DNA from: Blakeslea trispora
Lineage: Eukaryota; Mucoromycota; Mucoromycetes; Mucorales; Choanephoraceae
Reading direction: 5' to 3'
Assembly: GCA_025331445.1 (NCBI GenBank)
Contig: JAIWNE010000004.1
Span: 496,001 to 560,000, forward strand
Length of the DNA: 64,000 nt
A program made the position numbers and the translations under genes. Positions 22,774-34,774 of the stretch are shown in pieces (position 1 is the stretch's first letter; each line of letters starts with the position of its first letter). The notes under the pieces are model-generated. The model saw only the letters and a program-made list of their open reading frames with translations, had not been told where the DNA came from and searched no databases.

Positions 22774-24146
22774 ATGAGCACATCTTTACCTTTGATCGCC
22801 CTACAAACCTCTCAATCGACACCACTACCTTCGTCGCAACAAAGGCCAATGGCCCTTAAACTGCCTGTACAATACACAACTGCCTCTTCTGGGTTTGATC
22901 GCTCATTTAAAGGACAAAGAGGTGTGCCTCGACTTGATGTCTTGAGAGAATCTCGGCTTCATCAAACATTTCAGTACAAAGCACCTTCTCATGCTCGACT
23001 TAGATCTCATCGTGTAGGCTATGCTGTCTATGGACCCAGTCAAGGGCAGCCTGTGTTTGTTATTGGTGGTTATGGATGCACACGTATGGTAGGCATTATG
23101 TTTGAAGAGCTTGCTTATCGATACAATTTACGAATGATTTGGCCTGAGCGTCCTGGGTAAAGTAGGATGAGAAAAATAAAAGAGAGAAAGAAAACTGCTG
23201 GTTTACTAATGATGATTTTCTAAGATACGGATTAAGTGAGGAATGCAACTCGCAACGAATGACAGCACTCGAATGGGCAGATGTAATTATTCAATTATCA
23301 GATCACTTGGGTATACGCCAATTCAACATTATTGCTCAGTCTGTGGGCACTGTATTTGCCTTGGCTGTAGCCCATCGATACCCAAAACGAGTATTAGGCC
23401 CTATTTTTCTTATCTCACCGTGGGTCTCAACACAGCTGGCAGGCACATTCAAATGGACACGTCGATTACCCGCGCCTTTGGTAGCCAAGACAGTCTCATT
23501 AGCGTTAGATGTGATGTGGATGTTTAGCAGACCAAGCGGTCAACCAAATACAAATTCTACTCGTACTTCATTCGAAAACGAGAAGCAACAATATGATACC
23601 CAATACATGTCTTCAACTATTATTAATAACACTAATTCAACCAACACTTCCTCAACTAATTTACTTCATGATCCAAAAAAACCAAGGCGTACACTCATTG
23701 CTCTAGAGGAAGACGAGCTACTAGCCTCCCTTGAGGAAGATGCCCCTGATCTGGAAACAGACTTTCCAACAGATAGACCTCTTCGACATTTTGTTCGGCC
23801 CAAGCATTTGTCGTTGTACTTGGCTATGAACAACCATCGACTCTCGGAAAATTACAGCCAAGGTCAGCTATGCGATGTCATGGTGGCACTCGAGAAATAC
23901 CATTTGTTTGGCTTTAATTATTCAGATGTCAAAATTGCTGTCTCAGCTGTTTGGGGAGATAAGGATGGACTGATACCAGCCAAAGTGATTGATATTTTAG
24001 CAAACAGCTTTCATGATGTGCGACTCAAAATACTCGAGAGTGAAGGTCATGATTTAGTATGGAAAGAAGGTGTCATGGAATGGGCTATACGAGGTGTTGC
24101 TGAATCACGAAAGAAGCTTTCGAGAATAAAATCCACTATGAATTAA
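22774..24146 (+). CDS. alpha/beta hydrolase fold protein
   Basis: Exons 22774-23156 and 23225-24146; the join gives WPERPG-YGLSEE, the usual oxyanion-side loop. Order: a Ser/Pro-rich N-terminus, strands around GYAVYGPSQGQPVFVIGGYG, a nucleophile elbow NIIAQSVGTVFALAVAHRYP (Ser in A-Q-S-V-G instead of G-x-S-x-G), a long low-complexity Asn/Ser/Thr insert plus acidic EEDELLASLEEDAPDLE in the cap region, then VWGDKDGLIP (acid) and ESEGHDLV (His). All three members of the triad are present. The substrate is unknown. The poorly conserved cap insert is unusual. No signal peptide is obvious. Confidence 0.82.
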
Positions 24147-25214
24147 CTAAATCAAAGTGATATATAAAAGTCAACACAAAAGTAAAAGACTTACAAAGCA
24201 ATCAGAACTATAACTTTGAATGCATTTCTCTGATATTTCGAGATCATATTCGCCTTTCAAGTGTTCATCATCTTGCTTTGTTAAGCAGGAAGGAAGAAGA
24301 AAAACACACATCAATTGTAATAGAGAAAGAGAAAAACCAGCCTGATTCTAATGTTTTCGATTTCGGATTGAAAACTACATTATTATTTGGCTTACATATG
24401 GTTTAACATTCAAGCCGGAAAAGGGGTAATTGTCGTCAATAATCGTAGCATCAGAATGAGAGCAGGCAGGTTATAAATCATTCTCTGATTACAAGTAATG
24501 GGTTATTTATTCCTTCCAATAACAAAGGGTTCTTTCAGTTGCAAGCTTCCTCATTATTTCTCAGATGTCTGTTCTAATTTAAACAAGTCCTTCATTTACA
24601 TCTCTCTCTACAAAGGAGAAAAAGATGTTCGGATTATCCTCGAACTGTGCTTTCTTGCATGTTTCTTCAACGAAAACAAAAAGAGCAGCAATATGAAAGA
24701 ACACGCTTTGTTTCATAAACAAAAAGAAAAAGTAAAAAAAACAAAAGTACGCGTCAATATACTCCTTCAAAATGACTGCTTTGAAATTTCCAGAGAGCCA
24801 ATCAAACACAAGCAAATTTTACAAAACTATCCAAGCCTCACTATATAATGAAATGCACATCCTTACGCTCAATACTCGAACAGAATACATTCAGGAACAT
24901 ATCCAGGTTTTTGATAGAAAAAACTACATTATTTACTGAATAGACTTGCCCAGCTAAAGTAAGTGAAGAGCTTCCTATCAACTGTGAGTTGCACAGAGTT
25001 ATTGCTATACATAGAAATATGTGCGCCGATACAAAAGTTCATTCTTGCACTACGAGTGGACGGATCTTGTCAAATTTGAACTTGATTATAATTCTAGAGG
25101 ATCTTTGGTCCCTTTCTCAGCCATTGCAAAGCTGATGCCTGACCCCCGCTTGTCCCCGTTTTTTCTTGGAAAGAAAGAACCACATTGCTCGTTTAGCAAT
25201 ATTTATTTTTCTCT
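24147..25214. other. intergenic between convergent genes
   Basis: About 1.07 kb between the ends of two converging hydrolase genes. Short open frames in the middle (for example around 24498-24848) have low-complexity Lys/Phe-rich translations and no motif, so they were not called. Confidence 0.55.
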
Positions 25215-26024
25215 TTATAAGTTTGAATCCCACTGAGCGACTACATTGATGATAGAAAACTCCAGATCAAACCAAAAATGATCCGCTTCCTCAATGATAT
25301 GTATACTATCTGCAGGATACAATTGCTGTATCCGACTTGATCTAGTAAACTGGTCTTTTCCGCCATGAACACACAACATGTGCTTACTGTCTATATCGGG
25401 TACTTGTTTGAAAAAGCTTGCTTTTGTGGTAGCTAAAGCCCATAAGACACCAAGAGGTATACTAATAAGCAAATAAGCACACGGCACATGTGTGCATGTC
25501 ATTGTACTAGCAATCATAGCACCAAACGAGTAGCCCTAAACAAAAGAGATAAATATAAAAAAAACCTCCCTTCCAAGCAAAAAAAAAAAGAGTCAGGTAC
25601 TTACACATAATATCATGCGATTAACCTTGGGCACTTCTGCTAACTGGTGATCGAGTGCATAATCAATTACCGCTTGATAGTCTTGTCTCTCAGGCATACC
25701 CGTCCAGCTTGTCTTACCTTTCGACTTGCCACATCCTCGGAAGTTGAGACAAAAGACAACATAGCCTTTGGATGAGAAATAGCGTTGTAAAGCAATAACA
25801 ACATTATTCCATCTATTACCGCCTTTTCTTGTTTTACTTTTATTCGTATGTCATATCTATTGTCAAGATAAAAAAAAAGCCTAAATACCTAAAGGCCCAT
25901 AAGGATGTGCAATAATGATACCAGGCGCACTATTTAGCTGATGGCTTGTTACGCAAGTGCTGATGCCAACTTCGATCGAGACTTTGTCTTCACTGGATTC
26001 AACAAACACAGTCTGAGATAGCAT
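25215..26024 (-). CDS. alpha/beta superfamily hydrolase (COG2945-like)
   Basis: Exons 25889-26024, 25605-25822 and 25215-25535; phases fit and the product is ~224 residues. HPYGPLGGNRWNNVV is the early oxyanion loop, VFCLNFRGCGKSKG follows strand 4, LCGYSFGAMIAS is the nucleophile elbow (G-Y-S-F-G, split by intron 2), HGGKDQFT holds the acid and EEADHFWFD the His. The short length and the NFRG.G.S.G element are typical of the compact COG2945 hydrolases. The gene lies 252 bp downstream of MET2 on the same strand. Substrate unknown. Confidence 0.85.
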
Positions 26025-26276
26025 ATAGGTTTTCCCTAAAAAAAAAAAAGAAAAAGAAAAATGACTTGCAGAAATTTAAGTTTCTGTATGAAAGTTTTAA
26101 GGCACACTTATTTTACTGCCATGCTAATTTTAAGAATGCGTAAACTTTTATCAACTAAAACTATGTGTTGCTTGTATAAAGAGGGAAGAAAAGAATTATG
26201 TATAAATGTATTCAAGAGAAAGATAAAAAGAGGACTATGTATAAGATATATCTACATAAATAAATAAACAATAGAA

Positions 26277-27745
26277 CTACCATTGAGTGATATCGACTTC
26301 GGCTTCACCAAACAAACTTGTCTTGGTAGCCTTCAATTTCTCGCCTTGCTCCACTTCTTCTTCAGACACAATGCTGGTATTGAAAATCTCAGGCAAGACG
26401 CGCTTGATGAACCCAAGGATATGGTAGTTAATTTGATCAAATTCTAACAAGAACCCATCATGACCATCGGGTGAATCAATCACAACCATCTCTGTATCCG
26501 CCATTCCTTCAGCTAATTCATATTGCTCAGAGATGGTGAACAAGCCGTCTGACTCAATACCAATCACTAAAGCAGGCTGAGAGACAGAGCGCAACACATC
26601 AAAATAATCACCTTTGTGTCGAGAGATGTCATGTGAATCCATTTTACGAGTCAAGGCAATATAACAATTAGCATCAAATCGATTGACAAACTTGCTGCCT
26701 TGATAACGAAGATAAGATTGTGCGGAAAAAACAAAGGGTTGAGGCATAGAAGGGTTGTTGATGGTGCCTTCCTTTTTTTCGTCTATTGGTGGACTCGAAG
26801 CTCGATGGCCATCGTTATGGATCATTCGATTTGCCTCACCAGGAGAGCTAGGACGGCGTTGAAGTGACTTGAGTTCAGCAGCTTTGCGACCAAATCTAGA
26901 CTCAAACGAGTTGCGAGATCGGTAAGTCAACAGAGCAGACATACGGGCAGCAGATAAGCCAACAATAGGTGGATTTTCTTCTGTGTAATAACCATCCACT
27001 GAGATAATATATAATGAGATTTCTTTGCTCAAGTATTTATAGATATAATGGCTACTTACAATAGTTTGGATCGCTGTAAATGGATTGACGTTGTGCTTCA
27101 CCCCAACTAATGCCCCAAGCAGAATGACGACCTGAAGTAGCGATAGGCACAATGCAGCGTACATAATCTCGACCCAATTGAGCCCATTCCAACACTTGCA
27201 TACCACCCATGGATCCGCCAATACAAATCGCAATTTGCTTCACACCCAAATAGTCCAGTACTAGACGATGGAGCTGTACATCATCTCTTACACTCACCAA
27301 AGGAAATTCAGGGCCATATTTGTCACCGGTTTCAGGGTTGATTGTCAAGGGAGAAGCAGACCCATAAGGAGAGCCGAGGACATTACAACAAACAATAAAA
27401 AACTTGGTAGCATCGAATGCTCGCTTAGGACCCATCAATGGACCCCACCTACCTCACTTTATTTTAGTAAACATGCAAACACAAAGAACGCTAAGCAATT
27501 TACCAATCTTCTACATCAGCACTACCAGTTAATGCATGGCAGATAACCATACAATTGTCAGCTTTTTCATTCAACTTTCCCCACGACTTCCAAGCAACTG
27601 GCACATTGGTCATACGAACACCTGATTCTAATGTGTACTCGGGTATGATTGTGATGTTTTGGTCGGGTATGAGTTGAACGAGTTTGTTCTTTGATTCTTC
27701 TGGTGGCAATTCATTTAATGTTGCATAAGTCTTTAATGCTTGCAT
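26277..27745 (-). CDS. MET2: homoserine O-acetyltransferase
   Basis: Acetyl-CoA:homoserine acetyltransferase, the entry step to methionine from homoserine. Exons 27504-27745, 27060-27448 and 26277-26998. Recognisable stretches: PVAWKSWGKLN, CHALTGSADVEDWWGPLMGP, CCNVLGSPYGSASP, the nucleophile elbow CIGGSMGGMQVLEWA (Ser in G-x-S-x-G), SGRHSAWGISWGEAQR, LSAARMSALLTYRSRNSFE, and the C-terminal acid/His region IGIESDGLFTISEQ and DSPDGHDGFLLE. A polar, Ser/Pro-rich insert (around RRPSSPGEANR to NNPSMPQP) interrupts the cap, as in fungal enzymes. It is divergent from the serine-synthesis gene at 28161. The joins DW-W-GPL and NY-L-DGYY keep frame. Confidence 0.95.
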
Positions 27746-28160
27746 GATTTTGATTTTCTTTGTATACTAAAATTAAGATAGACAAAGGGTGTATGTCTAG
27801 ACTGGTAAAAAGGAAGAAAAATAGAGAAAGAGAGAGAGAGACGAGAAGGAGAAAATAAGTGCATGTTTCAAATCAACACTTAAATACATTTTTCATCATC
27901 TTCAATCTAAACAAAAAGTAAGTTTGATGCTTAGATCGACCAGTGATTGACTACAGCACTCAACCAATCAGATAAGTAAAAGATGACACAAAAGATTACA
28001 GCTGACTTGAATAAAATGAATGCAGTGACGTGCAATTCGTTTCTTAAATTAAAAATCAAAGTGAGTCAACCCGATATCAAACGGAATCTTACTCTATTTA
28101 GTCTTTCTTTTCTTTCTTTTCTTTCTTCTTTTCTTTTTCAATCTTATCTTATACATTACC
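27746..28160. promoter_or_regulatory. 415-bp divergent promoter shared by MET2 and the phosphoglycerate dehydrogenase gene
   Basis: Both genes are transcribed outward from this interval. It contains a perfect Gcn4/AP-1 palindrome TGAGTCA at 28062-28068, a CRE-like TGACGTG nearby at about 28026, a CCAATCA around 27963, and CT-rich leaders on both sides. The Gcn4 site is seen directly; amino-acid control of both genes is inferred. Confidence 0.65.
28062..28068. promoter_or_regulatory. Gcn4-type bZIP site TGAGTCA
   Basis: Perfect 7-bp palindrome TGAGTCA, 93 bp upstream of the phosphoglycerate dehydrogenase ATG. Function is inferred from the motif and from the two amino-acid biosynthetic neighbours. 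Confidence 0.6.
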
Positions 28161-29674
28161 ATGTCTGCTGAAAGCACACCCGAAACTATCCAAAACCGTA
28201 GACGCGGCTCTTCTTTTGGTTTGTCAAAGCCCAAGGTGCTTAAGCCTTTCAACACAGCTGAGGTTAAAATCTTGCTGCTGGAAAATGTAAATGCTACCGC
28301 TATTGAAGCTTTCAAGAAACAAGGTTATCAGGTATGAAATGACAGGTGAATGAAAGCCTATTTGTAATTTTGGCTGACTCCAAGCCCATTTAGGTTGAGA
28401 CGCACACTAAAGCTTTGGTGGGTGAAGAGTTGATTGAGAAGATCAGGGATGTTCATATCATCGGTATTCGCTCCAAGACAAAACTTACAAAGGCTGTCTT
28501 GGATGAAGCCAAAAACCTGATGGCTATTGGCTGTTTCTGTATCGGTACAAATCAAGTTGACTTGAAGACTGCTGCTGATAGAGGTGTAAGTCATACAATG
28601 AAAATAAAAAAAAGCAAAGGAATGTACTTGGATTGACTTTGAATTAGATTGCTGTCTTCAATTCACCTTTCAGTAACTCCAGATCAGTTGCAGAATTAGT
28701 CATTGGCGAATTAATTACATTGGCTCGTCAATTAGGTGATCGTAACACCGAAATGCACCAGGGTGTTTGGAACAAGGTATCAAAGAGTTGTTATGAGATT
28801 CGTCACAAGGTATTGGGTATCGTTGGTTATGGTCATATCGGTTCTCAACTTTCTGTCTTGGCAGAAGCCATGGGTATGACTGTTTATTTCTATGATGTTC
28901 TTCAAATCATGCCCATTGGCCAAGCTAAGCAAGTTGAATCACTTGAAGATTTGCTTAGCATCTCTGATTTCGTCTCTCTTCATGTCCCTGAAACAGAAGA
29001 CACCAAGAACATGATTGGCGAAAGGGAAATCATGGACTATATGAAGAAGGGATCTTATCTTTTGAACAATGCTCGTGGTACTGTTGTCCAAATTCCTGCT
29101 CTCATCAAGGGCTTGCAATCTGGCCATCTTGCTGGTGCTGCTGTCGATGTCTATCCCAAGGAACCTGCCGCCAATGGTCCTAACTTTGATTATTATCCTG
29201 AGTTGTTGAGTGCCAAAAACTTAATCTTGACCCCTCACATCGGTGGCTCTACAGAAGAAGCTCAAAGCATGATTGGTATTGAGGTCTCTACTGCTTTGAC
29301 CAAGTTTATTAACGAAGGTTGCTCGCTTGGTGCTGTCAACTTTCCTGAAATCGATTTGCGTGCTATTTCTCAAGATGACAAGGATACTGTTCGTGTTCTC
29401 TATATCCATCGTAACATTCCTGGTGTCTTGAGAGTAAGTGTCGAACACAAGAAAAGATTTTTTTTTTAAAGAAAAGAAAACTCACTCATATATTGTATAG
29501 GCTATCAACGAAATTTTTGCTAACCACAACGTTGAAAAGCAATATTCTGATTCCAAGGGCGAAGTTGCTTATGTGATGGCTGATATCTCAAATGTGACAC
29601 AAGAGCATTTGGAATCACTTTACAATGCAATTGTTGCTACACCTGCTAATATCAAGACTCGCGTTCTCTATTAG
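28161..29674 (+). CDS. SER3: D-3-phosphoglycerate dehydrogenase
   Basis: NAD-dependent first step of serine synthesis from 3-phosphoglycerate. Exons 28161-28331, 28394-28585, 28648-29433 and 29501-29674, all in phase, 470 residues. Landmarks: IKILLLEN-like start (VKILLLENVNATAIEAFKK), IIGIRSKTKLT, GCFCIGTNQVDL, the Rossmann motif GIVGYGHIGSQLSVLAEAMG, SLHVPETEDTKNMIG, LLNNARGTVVQIPAL (Arg), DVYPKEPAANG, LTPHIGGSTEEAQ (His), and a C-terminal ACT-type regulatory domain (RVLYIHRNIPGVL to the end). The ~30-residue N-terminal tail is like that of the yeast SER3/SER33 pair; with one copy visible, the paralogue assignment is arbitrary. Confidence 0.95.
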
Positions 29675-30492
29675 ACGGGTCCTTATCCATATGCAACCTG
29701 TGTTTTCTTATAGAGAGAAATGTAAATTTTAAATCAATGTAAATTTTTAAAAATAAAATATTAAAGTAAAAAGACAAAGTAAATATAGGCTTGCGAGTTG
29801 GCAGAACATGTCATGCAAGCTTGGCTTTTTAGCAGTTCAAATAGAAGGAGTCCCATGTTGATAATGATGCAAGTTGGTAAGCACACAGCAGAGCAAGTAT
29901 TTTCATGTTCATTTAAATATGGATTGAGGCTGTATCATATTCGAAATTCAAATGTATTTACCTATCTAATTTCTTTTTAAAGAAAACGTACTGACTAAGG
30001 CTCAATTGTGCTCATTACTTTTGTTATGTAGCACATAAAAAAATATGCTATATCGATTTGCGCAAAGTTGTTGAAATCAATATAGGAATACTTTGAAGCA
30101 TACCATCTTGTATGCCTTAACAATGTCAAATTAAACTTTTTGTTCAAGATTTGCCTAAGACTGGATTCCCTGCAGGCTATTCCAGCCACTGATGCATAAA
30201 TTGAGTCTATTGTGCATGTGTATAAAGTGAGACACATCCTGTCATCTTTAGTCAGTAGCTGTGATCAAGTTAAACGGAGCGACTACTATCAGAAAAAGCA
30301 ATAACCACAAGGGCGCAAAACGATATCAATCGACAATTCATAAAGTCTTGACTGTTGTTTAAATCTAAGGTCCCCCTTTCCCTCTTCTTAAGAATCCCTT
30401 TTCATGTAACGTTTACTTTCAACTAACGACTGTCTATTGGAATGAACATGAAAGAAATCGTCCTTATTTAATAATATACAAATGTAACAAAA
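29675..30492. other. intergenic between convergent genes
   Basis: 818 bp of AT-rich 3' flank between two converging genes. No motif-bearing frame was found; a small ORF at 29995-30237 (-) has no features. Confidence 0.55.
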
Positions 30493-31040
30493 TTAAGCAA
30501 GATCGGCATGTTTCTTGACAAATTGCTCGATAGCGGCAGCATTGCGCATACCAACAAAGCTATCTACAACTTTGCCCTCATGGAAGGCAGAGACAGTAGG
30601 CAAAGCTGCAATCTTGAAATCGTGAGCAATTTCTTGATGATCATCGACATTGATCTTGACCAAGGTGACTTTAGGGTTAGCTCCAACAGCTTTAGATAAG
30701 ATGGGACCCAACATTTTACAGGGACCACACCAGCTAATGATTACAGGATTAGATATCCATTTTCTGTACATCATTCAATCAACTTACTCGGCATAAAAGT
30801 CAACAATGACAGGATGATCGGCCTTGGTGACGAGTTGATCCCAAGTAGAGGTAGTGGCCTCGACTGTTTTACCGGTCAAACGAGGTTGGGCAGCATGAAA
30901 AGAGCGAGCAACTAACAAATAAAGAAGTTGAATACGTAAATAAAATGCACACACATACACAGGAATCCTAAGCTCTTCCTCGTAGTAATTTGCTTACATT
31001 GGCGAGTAGGTCGGATAGCAGCGGTACGAATACAGTTCAT
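30493..31040 (-). CDS. TRX3: mitochondrial thioredoxin
   Basis: Exons 30998-31040, 30788-30911 and 30493-30733; ~135 residues. The N-terminus MNCIRTAAIRPTRQFARSFH is Arg-rich, lacks acids and looks like a matrix-targeting presequence. The thioredoxin fold follows: PVIVDFYADWCGPCKMLGP (redox CGPC, with the second intron inside the codon before W), KINVDDHQEIAHDF, AALPTVSAFHEGKVVD (cis-Pro) and a C-terminal helix FVKKHADLA. Length and presequence suit a Trx3-like mitochondrial form rather than cytosolic Trx1/2. Confidence 0.93.
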
Positions 31041-34000
31041 TGTTGCAGGCAATAAAAAGAAAGGGAAAAAGAAAGATGATGGTGTTTATTTTTATTTTTT
31101 ATCTCAAAAAGATGAACTATGCAAGTAAGTTTAGCCAATCAAATATTTCTTACATAATGTCACAACCATTCGAGTTGATCATGTATCATTTGTATGAAAT
31201 TACAGACTTGTTCATGCTTGCAAAACAAATTCTTTTGTTAGGCTTGCAAGATGCTGTTTTTCCTTATGAATAGCATTTGTCTTTTCTCTAGTACCACTAT
31301 TTCTCTTTCTTTCTTACTCACTTTTATAAGCTATAGGCGTGTTAATTTCGACACTAGTCACATAGTGGCTTAGCATACCTGTCAAGATAAAAGAAATATT
31401 ATTTTCAAGTCCTTTGTTTTCTTTTTCTTTATTTTTGTTCTCTAGCTAAAGATACCAAGAAAGGGAGAAACAGTAGAAGGTAAAGTATAGCTTGTTTGAG
31501 AAGTGAGAGAGTTGTTAAAAAAAGCAAATGATGAATACCATTTATGATTTTTGCACGTCAGTCTGATCTTGTGAAGACAAACTCGGCTACATTTATGTTA
31601 CTGAATTGCTTTATATTTGGCTCTCTCTTTTTTATTACTATTTGTCACATTTAGCTGACCCTCTTTTTCAATAGGAACCTCTTGTCTATTGATTCTACTT
31701 TTGATCCTCTTTTCTTTTAAAATGAATAAAATAAAAAATAATTAAATTATATCTTGTCCTGAAATTGTTGTAATCGCGTTTCTTAATGCATGCAAACCTT
31801 ATGGGGTTTTCAAGGCATATCTATCATTTGTGTAAATAGTCTAAGGAGTATGTGGCAGTAGTAAATGAAGCTTTTTGATTGCAGGGTTTCTCAACTGATC
31901 AATAAAATAAAGCAAATTTTAGAGCACAAAAGCAGTTTATTCTTATTCACCAAGATTTGAATGTACAACAAACCTTGTCTATATAATAATAATAAAAAAG
32001 ATATTTCAGAGAGATTCTCAAACGGGTAATGGTCTACTAGATTCAAAACAAGAAAAAGAATGCTTGGAGTATCACTGTATATGCAACTGTACATATCTAT
32101 CCCAGGCTTATGTCTATCATATGTCTTTGATGAATTGAGCTTTGAATGGCCCTTGTTTCTCTAAAGTTGCAATAGCCTTTCTTAAAAAGAAATCGCAAAC
32201 CACAGGTGCAAAGCCAACAAGAAATTAAGGTGCATCCAAGGATTAAAAAAGAACACTTTGTCTTCATTATGTGAAAGTCATACAAGCCGTATTGTTATCT
32301 TTAAGATCTTTTGATGGAAGTGAACTGATGCACTTCTCTCGCGCACCTCAGTGGCTTAGAAATCACACGTGGTGGCTTATGAAGACGTCCTTTTTAGATT
32401 TTATTCATGCTAACAATGTAAATCTTGTGTAACTCGTACCTGTAACATAGACCTCTCATTTGACTTTTCAAAACTCATTCTCATCTCCAAAACAATCGAA
32501 CTGCCAAAGCACAAAATTTACAAAATCCATCTTTGCGTAAGCCAATGGCATCAGTGTAACAATTATTTAAAATCAAAAGATGCATCTACTCAATAATAAA
32601 AAGATATTTCCTTTTTTTTTTTCTTTCTCCAAAAAATCTATACTGCTATAATCTTCAATGTCACTATCTTGCCTTCTAATTCTTAAAAAGAAATCCCTTT
32701 TCACATCAAGCAACGATTGAAGAAGAAGCTAAACAGTCGAGCTCTCCACCGCTGTAGATCTGAAAGTTTCTTACTGATACTCAAACAGACAAAATACTTT
32801 GGCAGTTTGTTTGGCTAATGGTTATAGAACTTCATAATTGGAGAGTTGGTGCTAGGCTTTGTTTTGAAAAACAAGCAACCTCAACAGATTTAAAGGGGAA
32901 GCTTTTCAAAACTAGTTGTTCTTTTTTTTTTAAAGAATAGCTTGAGCTCATAGGTGCGTTGACAATGGATATGTCTGTTTGTTGTGCCCAAGACCGCCTG
33001 ATTAAGGAATTGTTGTCCTAATTTATATACTCTGTCGAGTGCACAAGTAGCATTATCCAAAAAAAAAAGAGTTCGTTTCCTGAAACAAATCTACTCTATC
33101 GTCAAGTTCTGCGTACTAATCACTTGAGCTTATTTTTCTCCTAACAAATGGCAGCTTGATTATTTTTTTGATCTGTGTTTCTTTCTCCTTTAGTGATGCA
33201 ATCGATTTCCAAAATAGAGTATAAGCCAATTCAGAACTTCCTTCTGTTCTTTATTTTCTATTCTAAAATTGAAAAGCTCAGGCTGCTATTTAACCCTATT
33301 CTAATTGGGGGAAAATAGGGGATAGTGTAACTCTACTAGTGCAAAACAATGCGCTTGATTGGTAGTGCGCTTTAAAATGCCTCTCTCTCTCTTTTTTTTT
33401 AGAAAAAAAAAAAAGATCGCTGCATGTCAGATCAAGAATAGAAGAGAAGAAACGCTGACTGCATTCGTGTAAATCAGAATTCTCGGAAACAAGCAGATGA
33501 GAAATGATTGCATCAAGGATCTTACTTTTCTTTGGTAATAAAAGGATAATTTCGGCTCTAATCTCTATGGTGCCGAATTAATGGAGTTTTATTTGTTACA
33601 TATGCCGAACAAGATGACTTGCTTACTTTGACCTCGAGTGATAAGCCATTTCGAGAACATTTGTGAATTTCCTTTGTCTGTGTATTGGCTGTAACCATGA
33701 CAGCATGCATTATGTTGCTGCACGATATGTATTGGGAAATGTCAGAAGAAGAAGGAAATGCTTATTGAGAATAGTCGAGTTAAATGCGATGTCAATACAA
33801 CCAAGAAAAATGAGGCTTATTTTTTTTTCTTTGTATGGTATGTCCTGAAATTACCAATCAAATTAGCTTTTTTTGAGTACTAAACTATTGTCAAAAATAT
33901 ATTTTCTAACCTATCATGTCTTTGTAGTCTTTTATTAGTAGCTACAGATTTACAAGGAATCATCCAAATAAAGTTGAAAGGCCATCTCGACACTTGATTC

Positions 34001-34774
34001 CAGTGTACAAAACAAAGTTTGTTCGAATTTAGGTTAGACAAAAACCTAATTGACCATTTTCTCTGTCTTTTATGTTTAAAGGCTGTTGGGAGAAAGAGAA
34101 GATCAAACAAGCCATCATGAATCGGCTTTTAATTATGTTGTATTTTATGCCTGACACAGAAGAAAGATGACAAGTATACAGTGAACGAGTCAGCTGCAAT
34201 ACTTGGTCTATAATAAGAACAAAACAAATATGAGCATGATATAATGTATGTTCTTGACAACATCTAATAGTTGTCTAACAACAAAATCTTTAGATGATCT
34301 AGCGATGTGCTAGGTGACAAAAAAAAATTGAAGATTGCTGTTGACCTCTTCAATCATGTTGGTTTGCCCTGATATATCTGTTGAAAAGCTTCTTTGCCAA
34401 TGACTAAACTTCACAAGCTATTCATTGTGCTATCAGGAGAGAAAAAGTGAATAGTCTTGCCTTATCTAATGATATGACCAATTGTTCCAGAAGGTTCATG
34501 TTATCAAGTATCTTTGTGTAATCTGTTTCTGGAACTGATGGAACTGAACAAAGCTCTTGGAATTCCCACAATTTCTTTGGATTCTAGAGTTTCAATCTTT
34601 ACTTTATTTTTGTGTGAAAAAAAAAGGGGAATAATAATACATGAAATTATGGTACATTTTCTTTTGAAAAATAATAATAATAATACATGAAATTATGGTA
34701 CATTTTCTTTTGAAAAATAATAATAATAATACAAGCATATAAGGATGCAAAATAAAATAATAATAAAAAGAAAT
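31041..34774. other. long gene-poor interval
   Basis: 3.7 kb with homopolymers and frequent stops on both strands. No frame longer than ~75 codons shows a motif, and no splice-linked coding series was found. It ends in a 46-bp tandem duplication just downstream of the kinase stop codon. Confidence 0.55.
34631..34732. repeat. 46-bp tandem duplication
   Basis: Two near-identical units (starting 34635 and 34681), each containing AATACATGAAATTATGGTAC followed by a short TTTTCTTTTG segment and an ATA run. The unit sits ~45-140 bp past the kinase stop, probably in its 3' UTR. Confidence 0.85.

Noticed and set aside
24498..24848. 116-codon + strand frame and its 78-codon antisense partner
   Set aside because: Low-complexity Lys/Phe-rich translations in both directions, no motif, no promoter-like leader.
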